Positions 7,867-16,140 are shown, counted from the stretch's first letter. The stretch is 64,000 nt of DNA from Nonomuraea soli (GCF_013761175.1 NZ_JACDUR010000013.1:60400-124399); one strand, 5' to 3'. Notes: a model not told the origin generated them from the letters alone. Translations and numbers: made by a program.

Positions 7867-8262
7867 GTGGACGACGATTTCGAGATGGCCGAGCACCTGG
7901 TCTTGGGTGTGATGGCGATGATCGCCGCGTATGAGCGGATCGCGAAGCTACTGTTGACGCTGCCGCTTCCGATCAGCCTTCCCGCCTGGACTGTCGGGGG
8001 AGCCGACAGCAAGGTTCAGGTCGGCGCGATCGACAAGGTCCAGCGGCTGGTCTGGGAGATGCCGTTATCCGAGGAGCTCGCGCAGCTGCTGAAGGAGGCG
8101 GTGATCGAGTGGCTGACGCTGCATGACCTGAACATCCTGCTCCTTCATCGGGAGGAGGAGCTGTCCCACGATCGACCGATGATCGTTCACGCGATCATCC
8201 GGGCCTCAGAGCGCATCACGCAGGCGGAAGTGCTCGCAGGTCTGAGGATGATCGAAGAATGA
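7867..8262 (+). CDS. Hypothetical helical protein
   Basis: 131 residues from a GTG start with GAGAGGGA upstream. It is mostly helical and acidic; a hydrophobic stretch (LVLGVMAMIAAY and LLLTLPLPI) lies near the N-terminus, but it looks amphipathic rather than transmembrane. No catalytic motif is visible and the family is not recognised. It is transcribed divergently from the double-HTH gene and ends in a strong hairpin. Confidence 0.5.
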   Translation: MDDDFEMAEHLVLGVMAMIAAYERIAKLLLTLPLPISLPAWTVGGADSKVQVGAIDKVQRLVWEMPLSEELAQLLKEAVIEWLTLHDLNILLLHREEELSHDRPMIVHAIIRASERITQAEVLAGLRMIEE

Positions 8263-8266
8263 GCTG

Positions 8267-8304
8267 CTGGCGGGGCGGGCATCTGAAAGTGCCCGCCCCG
8301 CCAG
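8267..8304 (+). terminator. Perfect 15-bp hairpin terminator
   Basis: CTGGCGGGGCGGGCA (8267-8281) pairs perfectly with 8290-8304 around an 8-base loop, five bases after the stop codon of the 7867 gene. Confidence 0.85.
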
Positions 8305-8371
8305 GGGGCAGTGAGGTCTGCTTGTTGCGGAACTTGAGCGGGGATGAGCTGGGGTCGGCGCGGGAGCCTCT

Positions 8372-8395
8372 GGACTCGGACTCGGACTCGGACTC
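8372..8395 (+). repeat. (GGACTC)4 microsatellite
   Basis: Four exact copies of GGACTC lie in a non-coding stretch between the hairpin and the ssb remnant. A short minus-strand frame through it (MTELTHADVSRVIVAA, from 8478) looks protein-like but soon becomes low complexity, so it is probably a gene scrap. Confidence 0.6.
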
Positions 8396-8528
8396 GTCGC
8401 TGATCGCGGTGCGAGTTGCTGCCGCCTCGGTGCTGCCACGATCACCCGGCTCACGTCGGCATGCGTCAGCTCGGTCATGTGCGGGGAGTAGATGGCGCCG
8501 CCGTGCGGTTCGGCGACGTTGCACGGCG

Positions 8529-9002
8529 TCAGACACGGGTGGAGACCGAGCGGAACAACCTTCTACCGCTGACAAGTCGCCCAGGACGTCGAGGGGGTGC
8601 TGCGGCGCCGGCGAGGTCGGGGGAGCCGGTCTCGGTGTAGGCGCCGTTCTGGTCCGGGGCGGGTGCCTGGGCGGACGAGGTCGCCCAGGGGTCCTCGGGC
8701 GCTTGCTGGGTCCGGTTGGCCTTGGTGACCCTGGCGATCGCGTTGCGCAGGGACGGGGCGATCTCGTCGACGTCGACCTCGAAGATGGTGCGCTTTTCGC
8801 CCTCGCTGGTCTCGTAGGAGCGCTGCTTGAGGCGACCCTGGAGAATGACCCGCATCCCGCGCCGGAGCGACTCTGCGACGTTTTCGCCCTGTTCGCGCCA
8901 GATGTTGCAGGTCAGGAAGAGGCTGTCGCCGTCCTTCCACTCGTTGGTGGCGGAGTCACGGAAGCGGGTGTTGGAGGCGACGCGGATGCGGGCGACTGCC
9001 AC
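8529..9002 (-). pseudogene. ssb: ssb, C-terminal part (OB fold lacking first strand and acidic tail)
   Basis: The frame reads VAVARIRVASN, EWKDGDSLFLTCNIWR, NVAESLRRGMRVILQGRLKQ and SYETSEGEKRTIFEVDVDEI, then a Pro/Ala linker with EDPWA. This is an actinobacterial single-stranded DNA-binding protein. It lacks the N-terminal block (GNLV-DPELRFTP) that is present at 13803-13940 on the same strand. The normal C-terminal tip (DEPPF-like) is replaced by RRLFRS, encoded by the 28-bp repeat. Without strand 1 and the tip the product could neither fold nor recruit partners normally. It is best read as half of a gene split by the intervening element. Confidence 0.8.
8544..8571 (+). repeat. 28-bp direct repeat, left copy
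   Basis: These 28 bases (starting GACCGAGCGGAACAACC) recur exactly, in the same orientation, at 15447-15474. The truncated SSB frame loses homology right at the inner edge of this copy. It may be a cell-recombination scar or an attachment-type repeat bounding about 6.9 kb. Confidence 0.8.
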
Positions 9003-9192
9003 GCCGGTTATCCCAACTGTCGTGGGTTCCCCGCAGGTCAGTTCGGTGCTGGTAGGGCGTCCATGCTGGTTGGCATGGGTTCGTCTGTCTGGTGAGAGAT
9101 TTCATGGTTTCGTCGGGATTTCTGACGTTCTCCTGGTATCCATGTCCAGTGATCGTTATTGGTGAGCTGGTTGGTCTGCTGGCGAGTGGTCG

Positions 9193-10275
9193 ATGACGCT
9201 GGCGGTGGTGCGGTCGCTTGGGGCACCGCATCGGCTGCGGACGGCTCAGGAGTTCGAGGACTTCGAACAGGAGCTTGTGGACCAGTTCGCGTTGGCGTGC
9301 GCGGGCGCTGGGATCACCGACCGCTACATCAGCGAGGAGCGAGGCGTCATCTTCGGCTTCTTGAAGGCGGTGGGTAAGCCGGTCTGGGAGGCGAGCCCCG
9401 CCGACGGGGACGGATACCTGGTCGCGCAGCGCAAGGCTGGGCGGGCTCCCTCGACGGTGAGTGGTAAGGCGCAGACGCTGGCCCGGTTCTATGACTTCTT
9501 GCTGGCCCGCTACCAGGGCGACATCCACGCGTTGACCGGGCATGTGCTGGTGCAGCCGATCGACGAGTGGAACCGGCCGGCTGACACCAGCCAGCAGCTG
9601 ATCCGGGTTCCGCCTCGCGACGAGGAGATCGACCGGCTGTTCCGGGACTGGCGCGAAGGTCTTCCGCAGGCCCGCAAGTTCTTGCCCGCGGCACGTGACT
9701 ACATGGCGGCCTCGCTCTGGCGCAGGGTCGGTCTGAGGATCAGCGAGTCCGTCGGCCTGGACATCCGCGATTGGCGATCTGACCTGGGCGAGTACGGCAA
9801 GCTCCACGTGCGGTTCGGCAAGGGCAGCCGCGGCCGCGGCTACAAGCCCCGGATGGTCCCGGCGATCGAGTCGGTCGACGCGCTGATGGACTGGTGGCTC
9901 GGCGACATCCGGCACCAGTTCGGCGACGACTGGGCCGACCCGGACGCTCCGCTGCTGCCCAGCGAGCGACGCGACCGGATGACCGGACGCTGCCTTCGGG
10001 CCGGGGACGACGCCCTGTGCTCGGGACTGAAGACCGCGGTCGAGGCTCATCTGCCCGCGTGGTCGGGGCGGCTCACGCCGCACGTGCTCAGGCATTACTG
10101 CGCCTCCTCTCACTACGCGCGGGGGATGGATTTGAAGGCGATTCAGGAGTTGCTAGGTCATTCGTGGCTTTCGACCACGACGCGGTACATCCACGTCCAT
10201 GACGACCACGTCGAGACGGCATGGGCGCAGGCCAACGACCGCGTCGCGGCACGGCTCCCCACGAAGGGAAGATGA
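9193..10275 (+). CDS. Tyrosine recombinase, first gene of a three-gene cassette
   Basis: 360 residues. Catalytic residues are intact: Arg182 (LRISES), Lys210, His297-x-x-Arg300 (HVLRHYC), His323 (LGHSWLSTTT) and Tyr332. An N-terminal core-binding domain spans about 20-130. Its stop overlaps the start of the XRE gene (ATGA), and that gene overlaps the next (GTGA), so all three are co-translated. The size and grouping (360 aa recombinase, about 107 aa small protein, about 560 aa second recombinase-like protein) resemble Tn554-type TnpA/B/C elements, though the gene order differs. It lies just inside the ssb C-terminal half. Confidence 0.9.
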   Translation: MTLAVVRSLGAPHRLRTAQEFEDFEQELVDQFALACAGAGITDRYISEERGVIFGFLKAVGKPVWEASPADGDGYLVAQRKAGRAPSTVSGKAQTLARFYDFLLARYQGDIHALTGHVLVQPIDEWNRPADTSQQLIRVPPRDEEIDRLFRDWREGLPQARKFLPAARDYMAASLWRRVGLRISESVGLDIRDWRSDLGEYGKLHVRFGKGSRGRGYKPRMVPAIESVDALMDWWLGDIRHQFGDDWADPDAPLLPSERRDRMTGRCLRAGDDALCSGLKTAVEAHLPAWSGRLTPHVLRHYCASSHYARGMDLKAIQELLGHSWLSTTTRYIHVHDDHVETAWAQANDRVAARLPTKGR

Positions 10276-10595
10276 TCGCGATGCGCTGGAACCTGCGGTT
10301 GAAGGCCGCCGAGCGCGGCATCTGGAAGTCCACGGAGATGCGGCGGCTCCTCGCGGACGCCGGGCTGGAGATCAGCGCGGGGAAGATGTCGGCGTTGTGG
10401 ACCGGAACACCGACCACCATCCGCTTGGACGACCTGGACGTGATCTGCTTCGTTCTGGAATGCGAGCCGACCGAACTGTTGATCCGCGAGCCCGAGCAGG
10501 TCGAAGCTCGCCGACCCCGGAAGATCCAAGAGGCGAACGGCGGGCCACCGGTCACGCCGAGGCTGGGCCGCAACAAGTCCCTGCCGCCCGCGTGA
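10272..10595 (+). CDS. XRE-family HTH protein (YozG-like)
   Basis: 107 residues starting in the ATGA overlap with the recombinase. MRRLLADAGLEISAGKMSAL and LDDLDVICFVLECEPTELL are typical of compact Cro/C1-type YozG-like regulators. The tail (from about 75) is basic and Pro-rich. It probably acts as the regulator or an architectural factor of the recombinase cassette. Confidence 0.8.
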   Translation: MIAMRWNLRLKAAERGIWKSTEMRRLLADAGLEISAGKMSALWTGTPTTIRLDDLDVICFVLECEPTELLIREPEQVEARRPRKIQEANGGPPVTPRLGRNKSLPPA

Positions 10596-12283
10596 CCGTC
10601 CCTCGCACCTGTCCGGCCTGCCGCGCGAAGCCGGTCGCGACCAACCAGCGCCGCTACTGCTACGACTGCACTCCTGGCGGCCCGCAGGTCCCGCCGCCCT
10701 GCCGCAAATGCGGATCCGAACGCGATTTCTACGCCGCCGGGTTGTGCCGCCGCTGCCACCGCTTCGCACCGCACGTGATCGACTCGTGCCGCGACTGCCT
10801 GGGCTGGGGCGTCACGCGGCACACCACCTGGTTGTGTGAGGCCTGCAGGGGCTGGCGCCGGAAGATCTCTCGTGGGGACGGCCCGTGCCGGATCTGCCGC
10901 ACGCACCGGCCGCTGAACGGCGAGGCCCTCTGCCGTTTGTGTCGCCGACAAGCCGCGCTGGCCCGCAGCGCCCGGCGCGGCACCACGGCCGAGGAAGCCA
11001 ACCGGCACGGTCAGCAGCTGTTCATCGTCGATACATTCCGTCAGCGCCGCAGTGGCCAGCGGCTTGCCCCGCCCGAGCTCGGCGCGATCGAGATCGTCGG
11101 CCATCGGCAGCTGACGCTCTTCACGATCTCGCGCACCGAGCCGACCGGCCTGGCCTACGAAGAGGCTGACCCCGAACTCGTGGCCGCGGTGATGGCCGCC
11201 GCCGAACACCACGCCACCAACCACGGCTGGAAGAAGACACAGCTGGTCAACGCCCGCAGGGTCCTGCGCATCCTGCTCGGACGACAGGACACGCCCGGGG
11301 CTCCGATCCCGGCCAGCGACGTCCTGGAGCTGAACCGAACCGACAAGCTCGCGGCCCAGCCCGCCCTCGACGTCCTGGACGCCATCGGCATGCTTGAGGA
11401 CGACCGCGAGCCCTCGGTCACCGCCTGGTTCGACGCCAAGCTCGCCGAAGCGGACCTGCCCGAACCGATGGTCACCGAGCTGCGCGCCTGGTTCACCGTC
11501 ATGAAGGACGGAACAACTCGTCCGCCACGACGGCGCCCTCGATCGCACATCACGATCCGGGTGCACGCCATGTGGGCGCTGCCGGTCCTGAAGACCTGGG
11601 CCGCAGTCGGCACCAACTCGCTCCGTGAGATCTCCAGCGCCGACGTCCGGGCAGCACTCCCCAAGAGCGGCAGCCCACGATCGACAACGGGCCAAGGACT
11701 CCGGTCGATCTTCAAAGTCCTCAAGGGCCAGAAAATCATCTTCACCGATCCCACCGCCCGCATCCGGACCGGAAGCCATGAGACCCGTGACCCGCTGCCG
11801 CTGACCAACCTGGAGGAACTCAGCCACGCGCTGAACTCGACCGACCCGGCACGCGCAGCCCTGACCGCCCTGTTCGCCTTCCACGGACTGCGCAACCACC
11901 AGTTGCGCGACCTGCTCCTCACCGACAAGGACGGGCCACGGCTGCGGGTCGGAGACCGCACGATCCTCCTGGCGGCACCCGTCCGTGAACGGCTCACGTC
12001 CTGGCTCGACCACCGCACGGCACGCTGGCCCAATAGCAGCAACCCCTACGTGTTCATCAACGCCTACACCGCAAACAGATCCAGGCCGGTCAGCGGCGCC
12101 TACTTCAGCGCACTGATCAGGATCAACACCCAGGCCATCCGCGAGGACCGCATCCTCCACGAGGCCATCGCCACCGAGGGAGACATCCGGCGCCTCTGCG
12201 ACCTGTTCGGGCTGAGCGTCGCGGGCGCCGAACGCTACGCCACCGTCGTCGGCGGAGAACTCGCCTCCGCCGACGACCGATGA
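10592..12283 (+). CDS. Zinc-ribbon protein with degenerate tyrosine-recombinase domain
   Basis: 563 residues from the GTG in the GTGA overlap. The first 135 residues hold four pairs of Cys-rich knuckles (CPAC/CYDC, CRKC/CRRC, CRDC/CEAC, CRIC/CRLC), suggesting a string of zinc ribbons. The remainder follows the tyrosine-recombinase plan: FAFHGLRNHQLRDLLL at the Arg-I position, then at the end GDIRRLCDLFGLSVAGAERY, where the Tyr nucleophile is expected. The HxxR box is not evident, so it is probably a partner rather than a full catalyst. It is convergent with the second ssb. Confidence 0.75.
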   Translation: MTVPRTCPACRAKPVATNQRRYCYDCTPGGPQVPPPCRKCGSERDFYAAGLCRRCHRFAPHVIDSCRDCLGWGVTRHTTWLCEACRGWRRKISRGDGPCRICRTHRPLNGEALCRLCRRQAALARSARRGTTAEEANRHGQQLFIVDTFRQRRSGQRLAPPELGAIEIVGHRQLTLFTISRTEPTGLAYEEADPELVAAVMAAAEHHATNHGWKKTQLVNARRVLRILLGRQDTPGAPIPASDVLELNRTDKLAAQPALDVLDAIGMLEDDREPSVTAWFDAKLAEADLPEPMVTELRAWFTVMKDGTTRPPRRRPRSHITIRVHAMWALPVLKTWAAVGTNSLREISSADVRAALPKSGSPRSTTGQGLRSIFKVLKGQKIIFTDPTARIRTGSHETRDPLPLTNLEELSHALNSTDPARAALTALFAFHGLRNHQLRDLLLTDKDGPRLRVGDRTILLAAPVRERLTSWLDHRTARWPNSSNPYVFINAYTANRSRPVSGAYFSALIRINTQAIREDRILHEAIATEGDIRRLCDLFGLSVAGAERYATVVGGELASADDR

Positions 12284-12313
12284 GAGGGAATCGCTCATCA
12301 CGCAGCCCGCACC

Positions 12314-12797
12314 CTAGAACGGAGGCGCCGAGGGATAACCGGCACCCGCGGCCACCGGGGGCCTGCGGCACTGCCCACGGATCGTTTGGCGGTGCCTCCG
12401 TCCCGGCAGGGGGAGCCGGGACCTGATCCCGTTGGGCCTTGACGACCTTGGCAGACGCCCACTTCAGGGACGGGCCGACGTCCTCGACCTCGACCTCGAA
12501 CACGGTGCGCTTGACACCCTCGCGGTCCTCATAGGTCCGCTGCTTCAGCCGACCCGTGACCACGGCACGGCAGCCCCTGCTCAGCGACTCAGCGCAGTTC
12601 TCAGCGAGCTTCCTGAACGCCGAGCAGCGCAGGAACAACGTGTCTCCGTCGCTCCACTCGCCGGTCGCCTGGTCCCGGACGCGCCGCGACGACGCGATAG
12701 TGAACGATGCCACCGCGACGCCCTGCTGCGAAAAGTTCAACGAGGGATCGTCAGTGAGATTTCCGACCAAAGTGATCGGGGTGTCTCCGATAGACAT
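12314..12797 (-). pseudogene. ssb: ssb (second copy), frameshift before the C-terminal tip
   Basis: From the ATG at 12797 (AAGGAGAA upstream) the frame encodes a complete OB fold: GNLTDDPSLNFSQQGVAVAS, DGDTLFLRCSAF, NCAESLSRGCRAVVTGRLKQ, TVFEVEVEDVGPSLKWA. The linker reaches NDPWAVPQA. At the C5 run (plus-strand G5, 12357-12361) the frame runs on into sequence antisense to the recombinase gene. Shifting by one base restores a linker ending YPSAPPF and a stop at 12314, which is a standard SSB tip. One surplus C explains this: a sequencing error, a real frameshift mutation, or less likely programmed slippage. It lies within the insert that splits the other ssb. Confidence 0.85.
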
Positions 12798-12925
12798 GAC
12801 TGGTCTTCTCCTTTGTTCGACGGTGCGGGAGTCAAGACCGGCGATCTGCCGGTCTCGGCATCAATGCAGTTGACGGCCCGGGCCGTGATCGAGAATCTGG
12901 GCGACATGACGGCGAGGCTGATCGC

Positions 12926-13447
12926 GTGACTGGGAATGCATCGGGCCCTGATAGTCGGTTTCGGGATCGGCGCGAACGCAAGTACGGGTACGACTTCATC
13001 GACAGGGTGCTGGTGCGCTGCCCTCGATGCGACGGGTGCGCTGTCGTCATGCCGCACCCTGCGGCGCCCGAGGATGGCGAGGCAGCTTCCGCCGGGTCCA
13101 TGAACTTCCGCCGGCGCTTGCACTGCAAGGAATGCGGCTTCTTCAAGGACGAGACAGTGAGCTCCGCCATCGTTGGCGGTCCTGTTGATCCTTTCTTCCA
13201 GCGGCAGGTGTGGTTGCAGGCGAGCTGCTGCGGACATGTGCTCTGGGCTTACAACGTCCGTCATCTCGATCTCCTGGAGGCCTATGTGGCCGCGAAGCTG
13301 CGCGAACGCGGAGATCTTGTGGCTTGGGCTCCGTCCAGCCTGGTAGAGCGCCTCCCTACCTGGCTCAAGACAGCCAAGAACCGTGCCGAGGTCCTGAGGA
13401 CGATAAGGCGCTTGCGTTCGACGCTGCCTGCTGAAGAGTCGCCATGA
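12926..13447 (+). CDS. Zinc-ribbon protein, unknown function
   Basis: 173 residues, GTG start. It has two Cys pairs (CPRCDGC and CKEC) split by about 40 residues, followed by SCCGHVLWAYN, which fits a TFIIB-type or similar zinc ribbon; the C-terminal 55 residues are helical and basic. A 21-codon frame (ATG at 12864) ends in the GTGA overlap with this start and could be a leader. The next gene overlaps by ATGA, so the two form a coupled pair. It is divergent from the second ssb. Function unknown. Confidence 0.6.
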   Translation: MTGNASGPDSRFRDRRERKYGYDFIDRVLVRCPRCDGCAVVMPHPAAPEDGEAASAGSMNFRRRLHCKECGFFKDETVSSAIVGGPVDPFFQRQVWLQASCCGHVLWAYNVRHLDLLEAYVAAKLRERGDLVAWAPSSLVERLPTWLKTAKNRAEVLRTIRRLRSTLPAEESP

Positions 13448-13782
13448 CGAGCTGGTTCCGCGCCTACTGGGACGAGGAAGACATCTGGTTCTACATCGAG
13501 GCCGGTGACGACGGCTGGGTCACCCGCCAGATCGAATTCCAAGGCCCCGAACAGCGGCCCCTCGCCGCTGCCTCCCTGACCGAGTGGCAGGCCGCCTTCG
13601 AGAGCGGCAAATTCGGAAGCTACGAAGCCACCTACGGCCGGACCGCTGAACTGCCCGTCCACGAGTGGGAAGGCCACGATCCTCAGCCGCTGACGCTCAT
13701 CGAGTTCGACGACGCGTGGGCCAAGGCCCGTCGAATCCTCACCGGGCCGGACGATGCTGCCGCATCTGCCTCCAGTTCGTGA
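13444..13782 (+). CDS. Conserved-looking small acidic protein, partner of the zinc-ribbon gene
   Basis: 112 residues, starting in the ATGA overlap with the zinc-ribbon gene. Strongly acidic and aromatic-rich (SWFRAYWDEEDIWFYIEAG, WVTRQIEFQGPEQRPLAAAS), all-beta at the N-terminus with a helical end. No catalytic motif. The tight overlap suggests the pair works together, for example as a complex or a regulator with its partner. Family not recognised. Confidence 0.55.
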   Translation: MTSWFRAYWDEEDIWFYIEAGDDGWVTRQIEFQGPEQRPLAAASLTEWQAAFESGKFGSYEATYGRTAELPVHEWEGHDPQPLTLIEFDDAWAKARRILTGPDDAAASASSS

Positions 13783-13802
13783 ACCGAAGCACTCGAACCC
13801 CG

Positions 13803-13940
13803 TCACGAGCTAGCCTGCAGGCGTGAGTTCAATCGGACAGCCGCTTCAGTAATCGCGAACTCGCGGGCGACGGGGGTGAAGCGCAGCTCGGGGTCTTCGA
13901 CCAGGTTGCCGATGAGGGTGATGAAGGTGCCGTTGGCCAT
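13803..13940 (-). pseudogene. ssb: ssb, N-terminal part
   Basis: A GGAGGA RBS precedes the ATG at 13940. The frame reads MANGTFITLIGNLVEDPEL RFTP, the canonical SSB start and first beta strands, then breaks off at VAREFAITEAA and stops after 45 codons. The missing remainder matches the SSB C-terminal piece at 8529-9002. Both breakpoints share the 9-mer GCGGGCGAC (8988-8996 and 13863-13871, plus strand). It follows the small zinc protein gene at 14031 in one operon. Confidence 0.8.
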
Positions 13941-14030
13941 GGTGTCCTCCAGGACGGATGGGGTTTCGGGGTACGGACCGGATCGGGCTGACCGGGGGCG
14001 GGATTGAAGTCGCCGCCCCCGGACGGAGGG

Positions 14031-14240
14031 CTAGAAGGGGGTCGGCAGGTCGGCGGCGTGCGCCTGGCGGTAGCCGTCGATGCGGGCGGACAGGCAGCCG
14101 ATGCACTCGCGCCCGCGGCTGCCGTCGTCGCCGATGAGCTCGACGGTGTCGGCGAGGGGGACCGTCGCGTTGCAGGTGGGCCTGGTGCAGGTGGCCAGTC
14201 CGGGTTCGGCGGTGATCGGCAGGGCGAGGGTGAGGGTCAT
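14031..14240 (-). CDS. Small zinc-finger-like protein upstream of ssb
   Basis: 69 residues, ATG at 14240 after GGAAGGAAG. Four cysteines are arranged as CTRPTC and CIGC about 25 residues apart, suggesting a small zinc-binding domain. It ends ADLPTPF, reminiscent of an SSB-type tip. It lies 90 bases upstream of the ssb fragment on the same strand and was probably co-transcribed with the intact ssb. Such small Cys4 proteins next to ssb are seen in actinobacterial phages and plasmids (recalled, not checked). Confidence 0.6.
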   Translation of the reverse strand: MTLTLALPITAEPGLATCTRPTCNATVPLADTVELIGDDGSRGRECIGCLSARIDGYRQAHAADLPTPF

Positions 14241-14802
14241 GGTGGGCTTCCTTCCGTGCGCCCCCTGCTCGGGGGGTCCGTGTTCCGGTGAAGGCGGACA
14301 CGCAGGCGGAAGCCCGTGCCTGCGAGGCTGACTGATCGGAATACGGCCCGAGCAGGGGACGTGGCGGTCGGCGGCCGGCCATGGTCCTCGGGGCTTGAAC
14401 GGTGAGGGTCCGTGTCGGTGGCCCGCCTTCAGCGGGCGGGCGGCGGGTGCGTGTCACTGCTCGGTACGGCGGGTCAGATCGGGTCGGCGGGCACCTGCGC
14501 GGGGAACGGACAGCTCCGACCGTGCAGCAGCCTCGGGCACCCGGTGCGGCGGACGCCCCGGTTCGGGCTTGCACGCGGAGGCGGGGAGGCTGGTGGCCGG
14601 ACTCAGCGGAGTCCTTGAAAGGCGGCGAGTGTCCGCGACAAGGGGTGCCTATATCGGATCCGGACCGAATCATGTGGTCGACATCGACGGCCTGGCCACC
14701 CACGGCCAAAATGTGATCTGCACCACATCCTCTTTTGTGTTGCCGTTGGACCCCCGTCGAGAGCCTCAAGGGGTGAAGGCACCTCTAACGAAAGGTTCTC
14801 TG
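14241..14802. other. Intergenic stretch without convincing gene
   Basis: About 560 bases between divergent genes. The plus frame open from 14395 lacks RBS and has arginine-rich composition, so it is not taken as coding. This stretch should contain the promoters of both flanking genes, but no clear -10/-35 pair was found. Confidence 0.5.
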
Positions 14803-15876
14803 ATGGCACACACCAAGTTGACGAACCCCCAAAGCAGGCTCGCAGTCCTGGTCACCGTCCGGCATGAAGGGATACCCGCTGCCAAGGGCCCAGGCGTGGT
14901 GCGGGCGGCGCTCCGATGGCTGATGGGCCGTCCGCTGCAGCAGCACCAGTCGGTGGCCAGGAGGGCGGGGCTGCGGGCGGACAGCGTGGCGACCCGGCTC
15001 GTAGTGATCCCCGATAGCGCTTCGCTGCGCAAGTCCTACGGCTCCGATCGCGTCCCCTTCATCATCGAAGCGTCCGCGCCGGCCGAAGCTGTGCAGTTGG
15101 TCCGGCGGTGTCAGGACCTGATGCGGGCGGATTTGGCCAGGGCACTGCCATTCAAGCGGCGGTTCACCCTGCTGCCGAGCGAGTACATATATGACACTTT
15201 GGCACCGATTGCGGGCCAGTGGCCGGTTCCTGTGGGCACTTGCGATGCCTATAAGGAGGCACACGACGCGATGGCCGCCTACGTCATGAACGGCGACGAG
15301 GAGAAGGCCATGGACTTCGCCAAGAAGTGGCAGTTGACCATTCGCAGGCGCTCAGCCGTCCTGAACGGCCTGCTGGGAATTGGATGGGGCGGAGTCGAAC
15401 TGTTCAACAATGACCGAGTGATCGCTGCGCTCAACCGGCAGATAAGGACCGAGCGGAACAACCTTCTACCGCTGCATGAGCGAAAGCTGGAGTATCGACA
15501 CATCGAATATCTTGACGATCCAGATACGGAGAGCAAGACCAGAAGCACACGCGGCATGAGCAGGCGGCGGACTGCAACCCGGCGCAATCCGGTTGAGGAC
15601 CACGCGATGTACAGCCAGCCTTTCGGACATCACCCATGTCTTGACGCCCTGCTAGTCGACTTCAGTCCCGCAGAGGCGCACACCGTCGCCATGTACGTGT
15701 TCAGCGAAACCAACGCGGACTGGCACGACGCCGCGCTACTGGCACAGGCGAACAACCCGAAACAGTTCGGTGAACGGGTACGGCGCAAGTTCCTGCGTGC
15801 GATGCAGAAACACCGCTCGAGGACAAATTCCGCCGCGTGCCAGCATGATGCCGCGGCCAACCAGACTGGAGCCTGA
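14803..15876 (+). CDS. Hypothetical protein containing the 28-bp repeat
   Basis: 357 residues from the ATG at 14803 with AAAGG upstream. The N-terminal 110 residues look like a mixed alpha/beta domain (RLAVLVTVRHEGIPAAKG, VPFIIEASAPAEAVQLVRRC). The region around 215-224 (RTERNNLLPL) is coded by the right copy of the 28-bp repeat. The end (SPAEAHTVAMYVFSETNADW) is helical. No membrane segment and no recognised motif. It forms an operon with the small membrane protein that starts three bases after its stop. Confidence 0.6.
   Translation: MAHTKLTNPQSRLAVLVTVRHEGIPAAKGPGVVRAALRWLMGRPLQQHQSVARRAGLRADSVATRLVVIPDSASLRKSYGSDRVPFIIEASAPAEAVQLVRRCQDLMRADLARALPFKRRFTLLPSEYIYDTLAPIAGQWPVPVGTCDAYKEAHDAMAAYVMNGDEEKAMDFAKKWQLTIRRRSAVLNGLLGIGWGGVELFNNDRVIAALNRQIRTERNNLLPLHERKLEYRHIEYLDDPDTESKTRSTRGMSRRRTATRRNPVEDHAMYSQPFGHHPCLDALLVDFSPAEAHTVAMYVFSETNADWHDAALLAQANNPKQFGERVRRKFLRAMQKHRSRTNSAACQHDAAANQTGA
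15447..15474 (+). repeat. 28-bp direct repeat, right copy
   Basis: Exact copy of 8544-8571 in the same orientation, here inside an apparently intact reading frame. Flanking bases differ on both sides, so the identity is limited to these 28 bases. Confidence 0.8.
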
Positions 15877-15879
15877 ACC

Positions 15880-16128
15880 ATGCTGAAGGTCATCTCCGAG
15901 CTGTCAGTAGCAGGGATGCCGGTCTGGCTGATCGCGCCAATCCTGTTGATCAGCAGCCTGACGACTCTGGTCCTCGCCTTGGCCAGGGCGCGAGCGAGCA
16001 TCATTCGGGCGCACGGCGCATCCGGCCGCACCGTCGCCCTGTTCGAGTGCCGACTCCGCTACAAGCAATGGAAGATCGCGCATCGGGGCCGGCAGCGAAA
16101 GTGGTCACGGCGCACCGTGGATCAGTAG
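15880..16128 (+). CDS. Small single-pass membrane protein
   Basis: 82 residues, GGAG before the ATG, three bases after the previous stop. A hydrophobic helix at about 12-35 (GMPVWLIAPILLISSLTTLV) is followed by a strongly basic tail (RLRYKQWK, RGRQRKWSRR), so the tail should face the cytoplasm. Probably works with the upstream product. Family not recognised. Confidence 0.6.
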   Translation: MLKVISELSVAGMPVWLIAPILLISSLTTLVLALARARASIIRAHGASGRTVALFECRLRYKQWKIAHRGRQRKWSRRTVDQ

Positions 16129-16140
16129 GCCAGGCCTCAG

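Noticed and set aside
8259..9095. Long plus-strand frame of 278 residues
   Set aside because: It is antisense to the SSB remnant and covers the hairpin and repeat; composition is shadow-like.
10088..12301. Long minus-strand frame of about 737 residues
   Set aside because: It runs antisense to the recombinase cassette, which has coupled starts, zinc knuckles and catalytic motifs on the plus strand.
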